Shown one piece after another: positions 16,154 through 25,396 of a DNA stretch of 64,000 nucleotides. Every line of letters starts with the position of its first letter. The first letter of the stretch is position 1. Source of the DNA: Bacteroidaceae bacterium (lineage in GTDB: Bacteria > Bacteroidota > Bacteroidia > Bacteroidales > Bacteroidaceae); the NCBI GenBank assembly GCA_024398715.1, contig JAKSIP010000009.1, positions 1-64,000 of the forward strand. The letters are read 5' to 3'. Under the pieces are notes generated by a model, which searched no databases, was not told where the DNA came from, and saw only the letters and a program-made list of their open reading frames with translations. The translations under genes were made by a program, and so were the position numbers.

Positions 16154-17536
16154 ATGAAAACAATATGTCTCTATTTTGAAATCCATCAGGTTATTCACCT
16201 GAAAAGATACCGTTTCTTTGATATTGGCTATGACCACTATTATTACGATGATTATGCAAACGAGACTGGAACGGATTACCTTGCCCAAAACTCATATATC
16301 CCGGCTCTGACAACCCTGTTGCAGATGGTGAAAGACAGTGACGGCTATTTTAAGGTTGCATTTTCAATATCAGGCGTTGCACTTGAACAATTGGAACAGT
16401 ATGCTCCGCGGGTTGTTGATCTGTTGCAGGAACTCAACTCCACAGGTAGCGTGGAATTCCTTTCAGAACCTTATTCCCACGGATTGTCATCTCTGGCAGA
16501 GAATAATGAAGACTCTTTTGTTTCTGAGGTCAGACGTCAGAGTGAGCTGATTTTTGAACGCTTTGGACAGCGCCCGCGCGTACTGCGCAATTCAAGTCTT
16601 ATTTATGATGACCGTATTGGAGGAATAGTGGGTGATATGGGTTTTGAGGGACTCCTGACAGAAGGTGCAAAGCATATCCTGGGATGGAAGAGCCCGCATT
16701 ATCTGTACCATTGCAACACAAATCCCAATCTGAAACTGCTGTTGCGCGATTTCAAACTGAGCGATGACATCAGCCTTCGTTTTTCGAATACCGCTTGGGA
16801 GTCATATCCGCTTATGGCCGATACCTATATTGACTGGATTGCACAGACACCTACTGATGAACAGATTTACAACATTTTCATGGAACTGAATGCAATAGGT
16901 GTTTCACAACCGCTCAATTCAAATATCCTTGAATTCCTTAAAGCTCTGCCGGAATGTGCGCGCAAACGTGGAATAACATTCTCTACGCCGTCTCAAATTA
17001 TAGACAGCTGCAAGTCTGTTGCTCCGATTGATGTACCGTTCCCCATGTCATGGTCAGACGAGGAACGCGATATCAGCTGCTGGCTGGGAAATGTAATGCA
17101 GAAAGAGGCTTTCAACAAGCTCTACAAGATAGGTGAACGTATCAAATATTGCGCTGACAAGAACCTTATCAAGCAGAATACACTGTCAACCGGTGCAGGC
17201 AAGCGTCTGTTGCAGGACTGGGATTATCTGCAGGCAAGCAACAATTTCCGCTTCATGTGCACAAAGAACCTTGGCGTGGGCCTTGATATGGGTATCTATG
17301 AATCGGCCTACGATGCCTTTACAAACTACATGAACATTCTTGGTGACTTCCAGCAGCGTGTTCATGAGATTCTTGCGGTTGATGCCGATGCCGACGAACT
17401 TGATGCGCTGCAGCTTGCCATGATCAACAAGGACAAGCGCATAGAGGAACTTGAAAAACAGATTGTCCGTTTGAAATCTGCCAAAACGGTAAAGACCAAG
17501 CCTTTTGACAAATCAAAAAATGGGGGTTCGAAATGA
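16154..17536 (+). CDS. GH57-family alpha-glucan enzyme (alpha-amylase type)
   Basis: The 460-residue product starts MKTICLYFEIHQVIHLKRYR, with the early His motif (EIHQ) typical of GH57. GVALEQLEQYAPRVVDLLQE, VEFLSEPYSHGLSSL and GFEGLLTEGAKHILGW match conserved GH57 regions; the E in GFEGLLTEG-type segments is near the catalytic area. There is no signal peptide, so it acts on intracellular glycogen. The last ~45 residues form a short coiled coil (KDKRIEELEKQIVRLKSA). It is the last gene of the operon and ends in a terminator shared with the convergent DUF4270 gene. Confidence 0.87.
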   Translation: MKTICLYFEIHQVIHLKRYRFFDIGYDHYYYDDYANETGTDYLAQNSYIPALTTLLQMVKDSDGYFKVAFSISGVALEQLEQYAPRVVDLLQELNSTGSVEFLSEPYSHGLSSLAENNEDSFVSEVRRQSELIFERFGQRPRVLRNSSLIYDDRIGGIVGDMGFEGLLTEGAKHILGWKSPHYLYHCNTNPNLKLLLRDFKLSDDISLRFSNTAWESYPLMADTYIDWIAQTPTDEQIYNIFMELNAIGVSQPLNSNILEFLKALPECARKRGITFSTPSQIIDSCKSVAPIDVPFPMSWSDEERDISCWLGNVMQKEAFNKLYKIGERIKYCADKNLIKQNTLSTGAGKRLLQDWDYLQASNNFRFMCTKNLGVGLDMGIYESAYDAFTNYMNILGDFQQRVHEILAVDADADELDALQLAMINKDKRIEELEKQIVRLKSAKTVKTKPFDKSKNGGSK

Positions 17537-17551
17537 ACTCCCATTTTTTTT
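17515..17551. terminator. Bidirectional terminator between GH57 and DUF4270 genes
   Basis: AAAAAATGGGGGTTC and GAACTCCCATTTTTT pair as a stem (one G-U) around a GAAAT loop, with A and T runs on both sides. It works in both directions. The stem overlaps the last codons of the GH57 gene and reaches the stop codon of the convergent gene. Confidence 0.85.
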
Positions 17552-19019
17552 ACTGATGGTAATAACAGTGGATTGTTTTGATTTTGATTGAATCTCCTGC
17601 AATTCCACCTTTCAATTTTGCAAATGTCACTTTATCGTTGTAGGTAAAACTTACAATAGAGTTGTTGCTGTCATATTTCGCTTTTACAGGAACCAGCAGA
17701 AGTTTGTTCCAATCCGGGAATTGCTGTTGGAACGCCTGTTTGTCTGCATCTGTCCCGCTCAGGTTGTTTTCTATGAACCACAATTCTCTGACTATTGCGA
17801 TAGCATCTATTAACGATGTTATGTTGTTGAATATGTAGTTGTTGAACTTGGAGTCATATGCGGCATAGAACATCTTGGTGTTGTCCAAAGATGCACTTGA
17901 GTTGAAATATTCGCAGAGCGAATTTTTCTGCATCAGAAGTATGTATCCGGGTTTGCTTATCTGTGTGTTGTACGGATCAGTGTCAGCGTAGCAGTTGAAG
18001 ATTATTTTCGCCTCGTTCAAAATGGTGTCTGTTCCCAGCATTTCGTCTATTGGGAGTGTGATTTCCGTCATCAGCCCGAAAGGGGACTTGAGATATGTGG
18101 CTGTGCTGTCTTTTGTAAACTGCTCAAGGTTGGTGTTGTAGAACTTGTTGACTTGCATAACCTCGTTGTTGCCGGGAAATTCTGCATAGGCGGTTTCCAA
18201 TTCACCGTTACTGTTCAGATAGTTGAACCCGATTTCAAGCACTACGCGGTCAAAGCAGAACATAAGCCCTTCTCCGTCCAAATACTCAATGTAGTATCCC
18301 GGACAGATCTTATTGATGAATGTCCATGCATCTGCAAAGTCTTTTTTTCCGTCTTCGCTGTAATAGTGTTTGACTATTTTCTCTGAAATGGAATCAGGCA
18401 ATGCTACTGTAATTGTTGGATAATACGTACTCAGATCTCTGATAGAATCGCTGACATTGTAATCCTGTGAAGAAACTGTGAATGTTCCTAATGGAGCTGC
18501 AAGCGTATCGCAGAATTCTTTGGGATTGAAACCCTGATAGATGGGGTTTGAACCGTCAATGGCACGGTTCAATTCTCTTACATTGAAAGTTATTGGAGAC
18601 TGGGGATCTCCAAAGTATGTTGTGTAGTAAAATACCAGTCTTGTCTTGAACACGGATTTTCCTTCCATCTGGGCTACAAACCAGTCCGGAAAAGAAAAAC
18701 GGTCAATTCCATATACGGAATCCGGAAATTCAAAATTTATGCGGCAGTTGAACTGGGTAATGAAATCCGCTTTTATTTGTGTGTTTGCCGTAGGATCCGT
18801 ATAACAGCCCAAATATGTTGTCTGGGTTTTCGAAATGAGCGAATCAGGTGCAATAACTGTCTTTGATGTGGCGTAGAATTCATCTGAGAAAGTTTCTACA
18901 TAGTCGTTTTCAGGTACTGCCGAGTATCCCAGGGAACCGGTATCGGTATTGCAGGAAACACAAAGAATCAATAAGGCTATTACTTGAAAGCCTGTCAGCA
19001 ATATGTTCTTTCTAAACAT
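17550..19019 (-). CDS. DUF4270 lipoprotein
   Basis: This 489-residue protein begins MFRKNILLTGFQVIALLILC, followed by VSC, a lipoprotein signal with Cys23. It is therefore probably anchored in the outer membrane. The body is beta-rich, with FSDEFYATSKTVIAPDSLIS and TYLGCYTDPTANTQIKADF, the recurring DUF4270 pattern. I chose ATG 19017-19019; the frame extends 30 codons upstream, but that part overlaps glgA and lacks a signal. It starts 2 bases after the glycogen synthase stop. In Bacteroidetes a DUF4270 lipoprotein is regularly encoded beside glycogen synthase; its role is unknown. Confidence 0.85.
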   Translation of the reverse strand: MFRKNILLTGFQVIALLILCVSCNTDTGSLGYSAVPENDYVETFSDEFYATSKTVIAPDSLISKTQTTYLGCYTDPTANTQIKADFITQFNCRINFEFPDSVYGIDRFSFPDWFVAQMEGKSVFKTRLVFYYTTYFGDPQSPITFNVRELNRAIDGSNPIYQGFNPKEFCDTLAAPLGTFTVSSQDYNVSDSIRDLSTYYPTITVALPDSISEKIVKHYYSEDGKKDFADAWTFINKICPGYYIEYLDGEGLMFCFDRVVLEIGFNYLNSNGELETAYAEFPGNNEVMQVNKFYNTNLEQFTKDSTATYLKSPFGLMTEITLPIDEMLGTDTILNEAKIIFNCYADTDPYNTQISKPGYILLMQKNSLCEYFNSSASLDNTKMFYAAYDSKFNNYIFNNITSLIDAIAIVRELWFIENNLSGTDADKQAFQQQFPDWNKLLLVPVKAKYDSNNSIVSFTYNDKVTFAKLKGGIAGDSIKIKTIHCYYHQ

Positions 19020-19021
19020 AA

Positions 19022-19825
19022 TCAAATGGAATCGTAAAATTTCAGAATGTCTTCTGATGAGAGCTGGTTGACGCCCTGATTGACAAACTTGCGGTTTTGA
19101 ACGGTACAATAATCGATAAGTTCCTGACGCGCATTTTCCTGTGAAAAAATAACTCCGTCAGAGAAATCAATGCTTTTTCTGATTATTGAATTGTATGTTA
19201 CAGGAATCTGGAAGTCTCCCACCATATCCGATGAAATGTCTTTTACAAGAATCTTTTCTTTGATTTTGGGATTAAGTTCCTGTTTGAAATCCGTGTCATA
19301 GATGGAACTGATGATTTTGGCATCTCTGAAAGTAGGCTCGTCTTTGTATAGGGTCTTGATATAAAGCGGAATGAGAGATGTCATCCAGCCGTGGCAGTGA
19401 ATAATGTCCGGATTCCAGCGCAATTTCTTTACTGTTTCAAGAACTCCGCGTGCAAAGAAAATTGTACGTTCATCGTTGTCAGGATATTCATTCCCGTCGG
19501 CATCGGCCACATACTGGCGGTTCTGGAAAAAATCATCGTTGTCAATAAAATAGACCTGCTGTCTTCCGCCAGGTAGAGATGCAACCTTGATTATTAGCGG
19601 ATTGTCCGTATCATCAATAATGAGATTCATTCCGGAAAGACGTATGACCTCATGCAATTGGTTGCGGCGTTCGTTGATAGGTCCCCATTTAGGCATGAAC
19701 GAACGGATCTCAAGACCGGCTTCCTGCATACAGAGAATGTGATTGCGGGTGGCATCTGCAATCTGTGAATGACCTGTGAACGGATAAATCCAGTCCGAAA
19801 TAATCAGAACCTTTTTAGAGCTCAT
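19022..19825 (-). CDS. glgA: Half-size glycogen/starch synthase (GT5 N-terminal domain)
   Basis: The 267-residue protein corresponds to the N-terminal Rossmann half of GT5 glycogen synthases. It shows KVLIISDWIYPFTGHSQIAD, IRSFMPKWGPINERRNQLHE, a YFIDNDDFF segment, GVLETVKKLRWNPDIIHCHG and WMTSLIPLY. Full GT5 enzymes are about 480 residues, and the C-terminal nucleotide-sugar domain with its catalytic Glu is absent. Short forms of this type are common in Bacteroidales, so this is not a local truncation. How it works alone is unclear; the GT4 enzyme nearby may supply the missing function. It is cotranscribed with the DUF4270 lipoprotein. Confidence 0.8.
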   Translation of the reverse strand: MSSKKVLIISDWIYPFTGHSQIADATRNHILCMQEAGLEIRSFMPKWGPINERRNQLHEVIRLSGMNLIIDDTDNPLIIKVASLPGGRQQVYFIDNDDFFQNRQYVADADGNEYPDNDERTIFFARGVLETVKKLRWNPDIIHCHGWMTSLIPLYIKTLYKDEPTFRDAKIISSIYDTDFKQELNPKIKEKILVKDISSDMVGDFQIPVTYNSIIRKSIDFSDGVIFSQENARQELIDYCTVQNRKFVNQGVNQLSSEDILKFYDSI

Positions 19826-19850
19826 AATCCGGCAAATTTCTATTTTGTTG

Positions 19851-19858
19851 CGAAGATA
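19851..19858 (-). promoter_or_regulatory. Probable -7 box of the glgA operon
   Basis: The minus strand reads TATCTTCG, one base off TAnnTTTG, with TTGG about 19 bases upstream. It lies 26 bases before the glgA ATG, in the divergent region shared with panC. Confidence 0.35.
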
Positions 19859-19894
19859 TTAAAAAAATGTCAAAAATCCAAGCCTTTCGGTATA

Positions 19895-19928
19895 TTTTTG
19901 TTCATTTGCAAATAATTGCTTTACTTTG
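19895..19928 (+). promoter_or_regulatory. Promoter of panC-panD
   Basis: TTTTTG at 19895-19900 and TTACTTTG at 19921-19928 are separated by 20 bases. The -7 element differs from TAnnTTTG at one position. The start would be near 19935, so a hairpin lies within the short leader. Confidence 0.5.
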
Positions 19929-19939
19929 CAGTGAAAAAT

Positions 19940-19968
19940 TGCGGTTATATGCCGCAGTATTTTTTTTA
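19940..19968 (+). promoter_or_regulatory. Terminator-like hairpin in the panC leader
   Basis: TGCGG at 19940-19944 pairs with CCGCA at 19952-19956 around a 7-base loop, followed after GTA by a run of eight T (19960-19967). The structure ends a few bases before the panC ATG at 19971, where it could act as an attenuator or shape ribosome access. The stem is only 5 bp, so it could be chance. Confidence 0.35.
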
Positions 19969-19970
19969 TT

Positions 19971-20816
19971 ATGCTTAAGATTAACACTATTAAAGAGTTA
20001 CAATCCGTTTTGGATCAGGCTCGCAGTCAAGGCAAGACAATAGGTCTTGTTCCTACAATGGGCGCTTTACACAAAGGCCATGCTTCTTTGGTGCGCCGCA
20101 GTGTCTCACAGACAGATTTTACCGTTGTCAGCGATTTTGTAAATCCTACACAGTTCAACGATAAGAATGACCTGAAGAATTATCCGCGTACACTTGATGC
20201 GGATTGCGCTTTGCTGGAAAAAGAGGGTGCTCATGTATTGTTTGCTCCTTCTGTAGAGGAAATGTATCCCGAGCCGGATACACGTCAGTTTGATTTCTCA
20301 CCGCTGGACAAGGTTATGGAGGGTATTCACCGTCCCGGTCACTTCAATGGTGTGGCTCAGATTGTAAGCAAACTTTTTTATGCGGTCAAACCTGATTTTG
20401 CGTACTTTGGAGAAAAAGATTTCCAGCAGCTTGCCATCATCCGCCGCATGGTAGAACAGCTTAAGCTTGATGTGGAGATTGTAGGGTGCCCGATTGTAAG
20501 GGAAGAGGACGGTATGGCTCTGAGCAGCCGTAATGCCCTGCTGAGCAAGACAGACCGTAAGATTGCCGCAAATATATCCAAAGTCCTGTTCAACAGCCGT
20601 GTTTATGCCAAGGACCACTCTTTGGCACAGACTTGCCAATACGTTGTTGATACAATCAATGCAATCTCAGGCTTGGAAGTTGAGTATTACGAAATAGTTG
20701 ACGGAACAACACTTCAGAGCGTACGTACCTGGGATGATTCCCATTACATAGTAGGTTGCATTACAGTTCATTGCGGTGGTGTACGCCTGATTGATAACAT
20801 TAAATATAAGGAATAA
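19971..20816 (+). CDS. panC: Pantothenate synthetase (pantoate-beta-alanine ligase)
   Basis: The 281-residue enzyme joins pantoate and beta-alanine with ATP in vitamin B5 and CoA biosynthesis. Clear motifs are [14 protein letters not shown] with the nucleotide-binding H34-x-x-H37, [42 protein letters not shown] and [12 protein letters not shown]. Length is normal. The stop overlaps the panD start (TAATG), so the two enzymes are coupled and supply beta-alanine and its use together. Confidence 0.96.
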   Translation: MLKINTIKELQSVLDQARSQGKTIGLVPTMGALHKGHASLVRRSVSQTDFTVVSDFVNPTQFNDKNDLKNYPRTLDADCALLEKEGAHVLFAPSVEEMYPEPDTRQFDFSPLDKVMEGIHRPGHFNGVAQIVSKLFYAVKPDFAYFGEKDFQQLAIIRRMVEQLKLDVEIVGCPIVREEDGMALSSRNALLSKTDRKIAANISKVLFNSRVYAKDHSLAQTCQYVVDTINAISGLEVEYYEIVDGTTLQSVRTWDDSHYIVGCITVHCGGVRLIDNIKYKE

Positions 20817-21142
20817 TGCTGCTTACGGTACTCAAATCAAAGCTGCATCGTGTAAAAGTTACCGATGCCAATATAGATTACGTTGGAAGCATAACTATTG
20901 ACCAGAACTGGATGGATGCCGCTGGCATTATTGAAGGGGAACAGGTCCATGTAGTCGATGTGACCAACGGCGCCCGTCTTGTGACGTATGCTATTCCCGG
21001 TCCGCGCGGTTCAAAGTGCATCTGTCTTAACGGTGCTGCAGCGCGTCTGGTTTCCATAGACGATATAGTGATTATCATTGCCTACGCGCAGGTTACTCCT
21101 GATGAGGCCCGCAGTTTCAAACCTACAGTTGTTATTCCTTAA
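20816..21142 (+). CDS. panD: Aspartate 1-decarboxylase proenzyme
   Basis: This small protein (108 residues) makes beta-alanine from aspartate. It self-cleaves between Gly24 and Ser25 (in [13 protein letters not shown]) to create the pyruvoyl cofactor. It also shows the conserved [15 protein letters not shown] and LNGAAARL segments. The start A is the last base of the panC stop. A strong terminator follows. Confidence 0.96.
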   Translation: MLLTVLKSKLHRVKVTDANIDYVGSITIDQNWMDAAGIIEGEQVHVVDVTNGARLVTYAIPGPRGSKCICLNGAAARLVSIDDIVIIIAYAQVTPDEARSFKPTVVIP

Positions 21143-21157
21143 CAATCATATAAGCAT

Positions 21158-21199
21158 AAAAAAAGGAGGCTCACAGAATAGTATGAGCCTCCTTTTTTT
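21158..21199. terminator. Bidirectional intrinsic terminator
   Basis: A 9-bp stem, GGAGGCTCA (21165-21173) with TGAGCCTCC (21184-21192), is flanked by seven A and seven T. It ends both panC-panD and the convergent decarboxylase operon. Confidence 0.92.
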
Positions 21200-21212
21200 G
21201 TTGTATTGATGC

Positions 21213-22493
21213 TTAACTGAGCATGCTCAGCAATATTCCGGCTGCAACTGCACTGCCGATAACACCCGCAACGTTCGGGCCCATGGCATGCATAAGCAGG
21301 AAGTTCTTGGGATTGGCTTTCTGGCCTTCAACCTGAGATACACGTGCGGCCATAGGAACAGCGCTTACACCTGCAGAACCGATAAGCGGATTGACTTTCT
21401 CCTTTGAGAATACGTTCATGAGTTTTGCAAGGAGTACACCGCCTGCAGTACCGATGCTGAAGGCAACGATACCTACTGCCAGGATACCCAGTGTGCGCCA
21501 GTTGAGGAATGTCTCTGCTGTAGCGGTTGCACCTACTGTTGTACCCAGGAAAATCACTACAATGTTGTTCAGTTCGTTCTGGACGCACTTGCTCAAACGC
21601 TCAACAACACCGCTTTCTTTCATAAGGTTACCAAGCATAAGGCAACCGATAAGAGGAGCGGCTGTAGGCAACAGAAGTGAAATGATTATGGCGACGGTAA
21701 CAGGGAAGAGAATCTTCTCTTTCTTTGACACTGTACGCAACTGTTTCATCTCAATCTTGCGCTCTTTTTCTGTTGTGAGTGCACGCATGATAGGCGGCTG
21801 GATTACAGGTACCAGCGCCATATAGGAGTATGCGGCAACAGCAATAGGACCTAAGAGTTGCGGAGCAAGTTTTGATGTAAGGAATATGGCTGTAGGACCA
21901 TCGGCGCCGCCGATAATACCTATTGAGGCTGCTTCTGCAGATGTGAATCCCATTGCATGTGCTACAATGAATGTAGCGAAAATGCCAAGCTGGGCAGCTG
22001 CACCAAGAAGAAGACTCTTTGGATTGGCGATGAGCGGACCAAAGTCTGTCATGGCTCCAACACCAATGAATATAAGGCACGGATATACTCCAAGCTTGAC
22101 CCCTATGTAAAGGATATCAAGCAGTCCGCCGTCTGCAAGAATATGCTTGTAACTGTGAAAGAAAGGACTCTCCGCATTCAGGAATTCATCGTTCCACAGC
22201 GATGTGTGGAACATCTCTGCACCAGGGAAGTTGGTCAGAAGCATACCGAATGCAATCGGAAGCAGAAGCAGAGGCTCATATTGTTTTTTGATGGCCAGAT
22301 AAAGCAAGAAGCATGATACGCAGATCATGACAAGTTGTTTCCATCCGCCTTGTTCTGCAAACATCTTGACAAAACCCATGTCGTTGACAAACTTTGTCAT
22401 TGTGTCTCCAAAATTGAAATCCTGGGCGCATACAGGCAAAGCGACAACAAGAGCAAGCAAGAGTGCAAAAGAAAGTTTAAGTGTATGTTTCAT
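21213..22493 (-). CDS. mmdB: Sodium-pumping decarboxylase beta subunit (membrane carrier)
   Basis: The 426-residue membrane protein belongs to the OadB/GcdB/MmdB family, which decarboxylates carboxybiotin and exports Na+. A signal-like N-terminus ending in VCAQDF is followed by about nine hydrophobic segments. Conserved stretches are the Asp-containing [20 protein letters not shown] and the late [16 protein letters not shown]. It is the last gene of a five-gene operon with biotin carrier, gamma subunit, carboxyltransferase and methylmalonyl-CoA epimerase, so the substrate is (S)-methylmalonyl-CoA, the step that yields propionyl-CoA. Confidence 0.92.
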   Translation of the reverse strand: MKHTLKLSFALLLALVVALPVCAQDFNFGDTMTKFVNDMGFVKMFAEQGGWKQLVMICVSCFLLYLAIKKQYEPLLLLPIAFGMLLTNFPGAEMFHTSLWNDEFLNAESPFFHSYKHILADGGLLDILYIGVKLGVYPCLIFIGVGAMTDFGPLIANPKSLLLGAAAQLGIFATFIVAHAMGFTSAEAASIGIIGGADGPTAIFLTSKLAPQLLGPIAVAAYSYMALVPVIQPPIMRALTTEKERKIEMKQLRTVSKKEKILFPVTVAIIISLLLPTAAPLIGCLMLGNLMKESGVVERLSKCVQNELNNIVVIFLGTTVGATATAETFLNWRTLGILAVGIVAFSIGTAGGVLLAKLMNVFSKEKVNPLIGSAGVSAVPMAARVSQVEGQKANPKNFLLMHAMGPNVAGVIGSAVAAGILLSMLS

Positions 22494-22512
22494 TTCTTAC
22501 TGCTTTTTTGTG

Positions 22513-22935
22513 TTATGCAATCTCAACAAGAGCATCGCCTGTTTGAACGGTTGTGCCCGGTTGTACAAGAATTGAAGTTACGCTGCCGTCACGGTCTGCA
22601 ACAATGTTGTTTTCCATTTTCATGGCCTCCATTGTAAGCAACAGGTCACCTGATTTGACCGCCTGACCTACAGAAACAACAATTTTTGTAATGCTGCCTG
22701 GCAGCGGTGCTGTAACTGCACCTGCGCTCGCGGCTTTCTTTGGAGCTGCTGCTACCGGTGCTGCAGCCGGCGCTGCAGCTGCAATTTTCTTGATTACAGG
22801 TTTGGCTGCAGCAGCTGCCTGCTCAACCTCTACGGCATATTCTTTTCCGTTAACGGTAACAGAAAGACCGCTCTGGCCCTCCTGAACTGTTGTCTCGAAC
22901 TCTTTACCGTTTATTTTGAATTTGAAATTCTTCAT
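22513..22935 (-). CDS. mmdC: Biotin carboxyl carrier subunit of methylmalonyl-CoA decarboxylase
   Basis: This 140-residue protein has three parts: a short N-terminal beta domain, a flexible Ala/Pro linker (about 40-75), and a biotinyl domain with EAMKMEN at 103-109, so biotin is attached to Lys106. The carrier shuttles the carboxyl group from the carboxyltransferase to the membrane beta subunit. The Ala-rich linker is normal for the family. It starts 24 bases after the gamma subunit gene. Confidence 0.93.
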   Translation of the reverse strand: MKNFKFKINGKEFETTVQEGQSGLSVTVNGKEYAVEVEQAAAAAKPVIKKIAAAAPAAAPVAAAPKKAASAGAVTAPLPGSITKIVVSVGQAVKSGDLLLTMEAMKMENNIVADRDGSVTSILVQPGTTVQTGDALVEIA

Positions 22936-22959
22936 TGTTTTAATTGTTTGAATAGTGAA

Positions 22960-23277
22960 TTAGTCAATAGGATTCCAGGCATTGCCATCGTGATGCTGTA
23001 TGGTAAGAACTCCGCTTTCAATATCGTGAGATTCTTCTGAATAAAGATACAGTGCCGTTGCAATGGCTATCTTGTCCAGATCCTCATCGGATTTTTCCAC
23101 ACTGGCCTTTACAGAATTCTGTGCGGGAGCGGCAGTCTTGCCTTCTCTGTTGGCAACCTTGCTGAATAACTGCAGAATGTAAACCAGCAGAATCAGAATG
23201 ACAAATACTATGCCTATTCCAATGCCCGTCATGGCCCATACATCGGACCAGTTTACTTGTAATAGTGTCATAGTCAA
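22960..23277 (-). CDS. Decarboxylase gamma subunit (OadG family)
   Basis: This 105-residue protein has one N-terminal membrane helix (TGIGIGIVFVILILLVYILQ), a charged linker, and a C-terminal tail containing EKSDEDLDKIAIATALYLY. OadG-type subunits hold the carboxyltransferase against the membrane subunit. It is located 5 bases after the carboxyltransferase gene. Confidence 0.85.
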   Translation of the reverse strand: MTMTLLQVNWSDVWAMTGIGIGIVFVILILLVYILQLFSKVANREGKTAAPAQNSVKASVEKSDEDLDKIAIATALYLYSEESHDIESGVLTIQHHDGNAWNPID

Positions 23278-23282
23278 ACGTT

Positions 23283-24881
23283 TTACAATGGAATATTACC
23301 GTGTTTCTTTTCCGGCAAAGTAAGTTTCTTGTCACGCAGCTGTGCAAGAGCACGGATGATGCGGAAACGTGTGTTGCGCGGTTCGATGACATCGTCTATA
23401 TAACCGTATTTTGCGGCGGTGTAAGGATTTGCAAAGAGATCTGAATACTCTTTCTCTTTCTCTGCCATAACGGCTTTCATTGCAGCCTTTGCCTCGTCCT
23501 CGCTCTTGCCTTCTGCAAGTGCGGCCTCCTGGGCAGCCTTTGCTTCTTTAGCGTAGAGTACTGCTGCGGCACCGCTTGCACCCATAACTGCAATTTCTGC
23601 AGACGGCCATGCGTAGTTGATGTCACCGCGCAGCTGCTTGCAGCTCATGACGATATGGCTTCCGCCGTATGATTTGCGCAGGGTAACTGTAACTTTCGGA
23701 ACTGTACATTCACCGAATGCGTAGAGCAGTTTTGCTCCGTGCAGGATAACGGCGTTGTACTCCTGTCCTGTACCAGGAAGGAATCCCGGAACATCTACAA
23801 GAGTTACCAGAGGAATGTTAAAACAGTCGCAGAAACGTACAAAACGTGCACCCTTGCGGCTTGAGTTGCTGTCAAGTACACCTGCCATCTGGCTTGGCTG
23901 GTTGGCAACAATACCTACGGTTTCACCGTTGAAACGTGCAAAACCTATAATGATGTTCTTTGCAAAGTTGGGCTGTACCTCAAAGAATTCACCGTTGTCA
24001 ACAATACCGGCAATAACCTGGTACATATCGTATGGTGCATTCGGGTTGTCCGGAATGATTTCGTTGAGAGCATCTTCCATACGGTCAATAGGATCTGTGC
24101 AGGGAACAACAGGAGTTTTCTCTTTATTGTTCTGCGGAATGTAGCTCATGAGTTTGCGCAACATGGCAATAGCCTCTTCTTCTGTAGAAGCTGTAAAGTG
24201 TGTTACACCGCTCTTGCTGCCGTGAACGCTGGCTCCACCAAGCTGTTCCTCGGTTACAACCTCGCCAAGAACTGTCTTGACAACCTTTGGACCTGTAAGG
24301 AACATGTACGATGTGTTCTCCATCATAAGGGTGAAGTCTGTAAGGGCAGGTGAGTAAACTGCACCACCGGCGCAAGGACCGAAGATGCCGCTGATCTGCG
24401 GAATGACACCGCTGGCAAGAATATTGCGCTCAAAAATTTCTGCGTAACCTGCAAGTGCGTTTACACCTTCCTGAATACGTGCACCACCTGAATCATTAAG
24501 ACCGATTACAGGAGCTCCCACTTTCATTGCAAGGTCCATAACTTTGCAGATCTTGAGTGCAAGAGTTTCTGAAAGAGAACCTGCGTTTACTGTAAAGTCC
24601 TGTGCGAATACGTATACCAGACGTCCGTCAATGGTACCGCTACCTGTTACAACACCATCGCCAAGGAACTGTTTCTTTTCCATGCCGAAATTGTAACAGC
24701 GGTGTGTTACGAACATGTCTATTTCTTCAAAACTGCCCTCGTCGAGCAACATGTCAATGCGTTCGCGGGCTGTATATTTGCCTTTATCATGCTGTTTCTG
24801 GATAGCTTTTTCACCACCGCCAAGGCGAGCCTGTGCGCGCTTTTCTACCAGAACTTTGATTTTTTCTTCCTGAACACTCAT
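23283..24881 (-). CDS. mmdA: Methylmalonyl-CoA decarboxylase alpha subunit (carboxyltransferase)
   Basis: The 532-residue protein has the tandem crotonase-like carboxyltransferase domains of the MmdA/PccB family. Motifs include [69 protein letters not shown], and [16 protein letters not shown]. It transfers the carboxyl of methylmalonyl-CoA to biotin. Homologues are propionyl-CoA carboxylase beta chains; the neighbouring Na+-pump subunits favour the decarboxylase direction. It lies 33 bases after the epimerase gene. Confidence 0.92.
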   Translation of the reverse strand: MSVQEEKIKVLVEKRAQARLGGGEKAIQKQHDKGKYTARERIDMLLDEGSFEEIDMFVTHRCYNFGMEKKQFLGDGVVTGSGTIDGRLVYVFAQDFTVNAGSLSETLALKICKVMDLAMKVGAPVIGLNDSGGARIQEGVNALAGYAEIFERNILASGVIPQISGIFGPCAGGAVYSPALTDFTLMMENTSYMFLTGPKVVKTVLGEVVTEEQLGGASVHGSKSGVTHFTASTEEEAIAMLRKLMSYIPQNNKEKTPVVPCTDPIDRMEDALNEIIPDNPNAPYDMYQVIAGIVDNGEFFEVQPNFAKNIIIGFARFNGETVGIVANQPSQMAGVLDSNSSRKGARFVRFCDCFNIPLVTLVDVPGFLPGTGQEYNAVILHGAKLLYAFGECTVPKVTVTLRKSYGGSHIVMSCKQLRGDINYAWPSAEIAVMGASGAAAVLYAKEAKAAQEAALAEGKSEDEAKAAMKAVMAEKEKEYSDLFANPYTAAKYGYIDDVIEPRNTRFRIIRALAQLRDKKLTLPEKKHGNIPL

Positions 24882-24914
24882 ATCAAATGTCTGTTTTGTT
24901 GATTCAAATATGGA

Positions 24915-25325
24915 TTAGCCTTCGCACAACTCTGTAAGAATGCTGGCGGTTGATTTCGGGTGAAGGAATGCAATCTGCATGTTGTCTGCACCCTTGCGCG
25001 GAGCTTTGTCAATGAGACGGATACCGTTTGCATCGCATTCAGCAAGTGCATTAGCTACACCGTCTTCTATCTTGAAAGCAAGATGGTGCATACCGCCTTT
25101 ACCGCCGTTGTTTTCAATGAACTTGGCGATTGTGCTGTCTGGGCTTGTAGGTTCCAGTAATTCGAGTTTTGTATCGCCAACTTTAAGGAAAGCTGTCTTT
25201 ACCTTCTGGTCAGCAACCTCTTCAACCTTGTAACATTTAAGGCCAAGTACGTTCTCAAAATAAGGAAGTGCCTCTTCAATGCTTGGGCAAGCAATACCCA
25301 GATGCTCAATTCTAGAAATTTTCAT
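24915..25325 (-). CDS. mce: Methylmalonyl-CoA epimerase
   Basis: The 136-residue VOC-fold enzyme interconverts (R)- and (S)-methylmalonyl-CoA, linking the B12 mutase product to the decarboxylase. It shows RIEHLGIACPSIEEALPYFE with a metal-binding His, a central GGKGGMHHLAFKIEDGV, and the final FLHPKSTASILTELCE with late metal/acid residues. It is the first gene of the operon, behind a -7 box. Confidence 0.94.
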   Translation of the reverse strand: MKISRIEHLGIACPSIEEALPYFENVLGLKCYKVEEVADQKVKTAFLKVGDTKLELLEPTSPDSTIAKFIENNGGKGGMHHLAFKIEDGVANALAECDANGIRLIDKAPRKGADNMQIAFLHPKSTASILTELCEG

Positions 25326-25383
25326 GTCAAATATGTTTTTAAGTTAATTAAGTTAATATTTTATGAATATTTTTTCAAACTTA

Positions 25384-25391
25384 CAAAGGTA
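25384..25391 (-). promoter_or_regulatory. -7 box of the methylmalonyl-CoA decarboxylase operon
   Basis: The minus strand reads TACCTTTG, an exact -7 octamer, 58 bases before the mce ATG. It lies just past the stop of the upstream DUF2520 gene. The -33 region is A/T rich with a weak TTG. Confidence 0.5.
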
Positions 25392-25396
25392 TATAT

